A DNA stretch of 64,000 nucleotides from Streptomyces typhae (GTDB taxonomy: Bacteria > Actinomycetota > Actinomycetes > Streptomycetales > Streptomycetaceae), in assembly GCF_009755605.1 (NCBI RefSeq), contig NZ_WPNZ01000005.1, positions 390,477 to 454,476 on the forward strand. Direction: 5' to 3'. This document shows, in pieces, positions 62,193 through 64,000 of the stretch. A program made the position numbers and the translations under genes. The notes under the pieces are model-generated. The model saw only the letters and a program-made list of their open reading frames with translations, did no database searches and had not been told where the DNA came from. The number at the start of each line of letters is the position of its first letter. The stretch's first letter is position 1.

Positions 62193-63245
62193 ATGGTGTT
62201 CAAACGACTGCTCGGTGCGCTCGGTGTCGGTGGCCCCTCAGTGGACACGGTCCTGGACCCCGGCGCCGTCAGGCCCGGCGGGACCCTGCGCGGGCAAGTC
62301 CACCTCCAGGGCGGAAACGCCGACGTCGACATCGAGCACATCACCCTGGAACTGGTGGCGCGCGTCGAGGCCGAGCACGAGGACGGCGAGCAGGAGGGGT
62401 ACGTGGCCTTCGGCCGGTTCACGGTCGGTGGAGGCTTCCGCCTCGGTGAGGGACTGGGGCACAGCGTGCCGTTCGAGATCGCTCTTCCATGGGAGACACC
62501 CGTCACTGAGCTCTACGGGCAGGCGCTCGGCATCGTCCTGGGGGTGCGCACCGAACTGGCGGTGGCGGGCGCCAGGGACAAGGGCGACCTGGACGCCCTG
62601 GTGGTCTCCCCGCTGCCCGTCCAGGAGTCGATCCTCGAAGCCTGCGGGCAACTCGGCTTCGGCTTCAAGTCCGCGGACCTGGAGCTGGGCCGCATCGGCG
62701 GTACCGGCCAGCAACTGCCCTTCTACCAGGAGATCGAGCTCACGCCTGCCCCGCAGTACGCCCACGCACTCAACGAGGTCGAGATGACCTTCCTCGCCCA
62801 TCCCGGCGGCACGGAGGTCGTCCTGGAGGCCGACAAACGCGGTGGCTTCTTCTCCGCCGGGCACGACGCGATCACCCGCTTCACCGTCTCCCACGACGAC
62901 GCCCGCCAGCAGGACTGGAACGCCGTGGTCGACGGCTGGATGCAGCGGATGCTGGAGCACCGTGCCTCCTACGGACACGGTGACGCCTACGGCTCCGGCC
63001 ACGACGGCCACGGCCACGGCATGCATGGCACACACGGCCACGGACACGACCGTCACGGACACGACAGTCACGGACACGGTGACCATCACCGCTCGGGGCC
63101 CGGCATGGGCACCGTGGTGGCGGCGGGGGCGGCCGGGCTCGCCGTGGGAGTCGTCGGCGGCATGGTCGCGGCCGAGGTCGTGGACGAGGTCGGCGACTTC
63201 TTCGAGGGGGACGACGAGGGGGACGAAGGCGGGGGTGACGAGTAG
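62193..63245 (+). CDS. SpoOM-like sporulation-control protein with His-rich tail
   Basis: 350 aa. MVFKRLLGALGVGGPSVDTVL and the arrestin-like beta strands that follow (GTLRGQVHLQGGNADVDIEH) define the SpoOM family. After residue 265 comes a His/Gly-rich stretch with about ten repeats of G-H-D/G, then a hydrophobic segment (VVAAGAAGLAVGVVGGMVAA) and an acidic end. The His tract could bind metal; the hydrophobic segment could anchor it to membrane. SpoOM proteins influence early sporulation. An operator-like palindrome precedes it. Confidence 0.9.
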   Translation: MVFKRLLGALGVGGPSVDTVLDPGAVRPGGTLRGQVHLQGGNADVDIEHITLELVARVEAEHEDGEQEGYVAFGRFTVGGGFRLGEGLGHSVPFEIALPWETPVTELYGQALGIVLGVRTELAVAGARDKGDLDALVVSPLPVQESILEACGQLGFGFKSADLELGRIGGTGQQLPFYQEIELTPAPQYAHALNEVEMTFLAHPGGTEVVLEADKRGGFFSAGHDAITRFTVSHDDARQQDWNAVVDGWMQRMLEHRASYGHGDAYGSGHDGHGHGMHGTHGHGHDRHGHDSHGHGDHHRSGPGMGTVVAAGAAGLAVGVVGGMVAAEVVDEVGDFFEGDDEGDEGGGDE

Positions 63246-63485
63246 GGCGTAGGCAGTGAAAGGTCGCGACCAGGGCTGGAGCCCGGGTCGCGACCAGAGC
63301 CGGAGTCGGGCTTGCGAGAGGGTCGGAGTCGGGCTCGCGAGAGGGCCGGAGCCGAAGCCGGGACCGGGCCGGCATCGGGGCGCCGGCTCTTCGCCTCCTG
63401 TTTCCGCCGACTTGGCGGACGATCAACCGTCGGCCAGCAGGCTCTGGAGGCGGGGTTGTTGAGGCGCCACTCCGTACGAGATACT

Positions 63486-63501
63486 TCTACAGGCTTGTAG
63501 A
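63486..63501. promoter_or_regulatory. Palindromic operator upstream of tatA
   Basis: TCTACAG-GC-TTGTAGA differs from the site at 62107 by one position in the right arm and in the 2-nt centre. It ends 53 nt before the tatA start. Confidence 0.65.
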
Positions 63502-63554
63502 GTCCGGCGCGTCGGGCGTCGGACACCACGTGTGTCCGGGAGTGAGTGAACCTG

Positions 63555-63707
63555 ATGTTCGGCCTGAGTGAGCTGGCCCTGATCCTCCTCGTCGTCGTGG
63601 TCGTCCTCGCCGTGCGGAAGCTGCCCGAGCTGACGCGGTCGGCCGGGAAGGCGACGCGCATCCTCAAGAGCGAGAAGCGCGCGCTGAAGAACGACTCCGA
63701 GGGCTAG
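63555..63707 (+). CDS. Short TatA/E-like protein, 3' end formed by a MITE
   Basis: 50 aa. MFGLSELALILLVVVVVL then RKLPELTRSAGKATRILKSE gives the single TM helix, hinge and amphipathic helix of TatA. Streptomyces TatA is usually longer, and here the stop TAG (63705-63707) is part of the CTAG that starts the MITE inverted repeat. The acidic tail is therefore cut short, probably by the insertion. The core needed for function is intact. Confidence 0.8.
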   Translation: MFGLSELALILLVVVVVLAVRKLPELTRSAGKATRILKSEKRALKNDSEG

Positions 63708-63882
63708 GGCCTGTCGTCAAACTCCCTCCGTTGCCCGGAGGGCAGCCACGTGGCGTCAGGTGCGTGCTCTCGGCGTGCCGGGCACAGGCCCTCGTACTGG
63801 ACGTACTTGGGTCTGGGCCCGGTGCGGCGAGAGTGCGTGCATGGCGTCACGTGGCAGGAGGGAGTTTGACGACAGGCCCTAG
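63704..63882. mobile_element. 179-bp MITE with perfect 26-bp terminal inverted repeats
   Basis: 63704-63729 is the exact reverse complement of 63857-63882; the ends read CTAGGGCCTGTCGTCAAACT inwards. Subterminal parts (GCCACGTGGCGTCA and TGGCGTCACGTGGC) are also inversely related. There is no ORF of its own. The same end is found alone at 42934. Confidence 0.88.
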
Positions 63883-63923
63883 GTCGTGTCTTCAATTGAT
63901 CTCGTGTGCTGGATCATGGTCGG

Positions 63924-64000
63924 GTGATACGTCGCCATGAACTGTCCGATGCCGAGTGGGAGTTCGTCCGGCCGCTGCTGCCTGTGTCCTTGCGGGGGCG
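63924..64000 (+). CDS. IS5-family transposase, 5' end only
   Basis: GTG 63924 reads VIRRHELSDAEWEFVRPLLP, the diagnostic N-terminus of IS5/IS4-like transposases. The gene leaves the window. The element's left end is probably just after the MITE, near 63883. Confidence 0.85.
   Translation, partial: MIRRHELSDAEWEFVRPLLPVSLRG

Overview
The window is very GC-rich actinobacterial chromosome, almost certainly Streptomyces. Evidence: strong G/C bias at third codon positions, modular and type II-like polyketide synthase (PKS) genes, two secreted AA10 chitin oxygenases, a SpoOM-like sporulation protein, STAS regulators and a mycothiol-dependent-isomerase family protein. I saw no rRNA, tRNA or CRISPR array.

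Region A (1-14.8 kb, minus strand) is a modular PKS operon. It starts at a recognisable promoter and a 35-codon leader ORF. It then encodes a flavin monooxygenase, a small PKS protein with a disabled ketosynthase (active-site Cys replaced by Arg) plus ACP, a 3162-aa bimodular PKS (KS-KR-ACP-KS-AT-DH-KR-ACP) and a VAO-type FAD oxidase cut by the window edge. Two of the three KS units have no acyltransferase beside them. Interdomain linkers are full of expanded short tandem repeats.

Region B (15-22.7 kb) is mixed: multicopper oxidase, AA10 oxygenase with a PHP-type phosphoesterase, an AlkZ-like DNA glycosylase carrying the QxQ motif, and a MarR regulator and a second-type enolase separated by an array of 13-bp near-palindromic repeats.

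Region C (22.7-42.6 kb, minus strand) is the most interesting part. About 17 genes run in one direction, most with overlapping stop/start codons. It has a fused anthranilate synthase, two aryl-CoA-ligase-type enzymes, an anthraniloyl-CoA monooxygenase/reductase-like double flavoprotein, two ACPs, two consecutive KS/KS-like (chain-length-factor style) pairs, a FabG-type ketoreductase, a FabI-type enoyl reductase, two hotdog proteins, a luciferase-like flavoenzyme, an MFS exporter and a B12-binding radical SAM enzyme. My inference: anthranilate is made, activated, hydroxylated or dearomatised on CoA, and extended by a reducing type II PKS. I do not recognise this combination as a known cluster.

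Region D (42.6-64 kb) begins with a solo inverted-repeat remnant and a dfr-thyA pair. It continues with small accessory genes (including a frameshifted SnoaL-like gene), a second AA10 oxygenase with a perfect DasR-type site, a decayed tuf pseudogene, a TetR/MFS pair with 34-bp repeats, an O-methyltransferase, a permease-GNAT pair, a STAS/GAF regulatory group, SpoOM and a short TatA. The SpoOM and tatA genes share an upstream palindrome. At the right end a 179-bp MITE with perfect 26-bp inverted repeats supplies the stop codon of tatA and abuts an IS5-family transposase that leaves the window.
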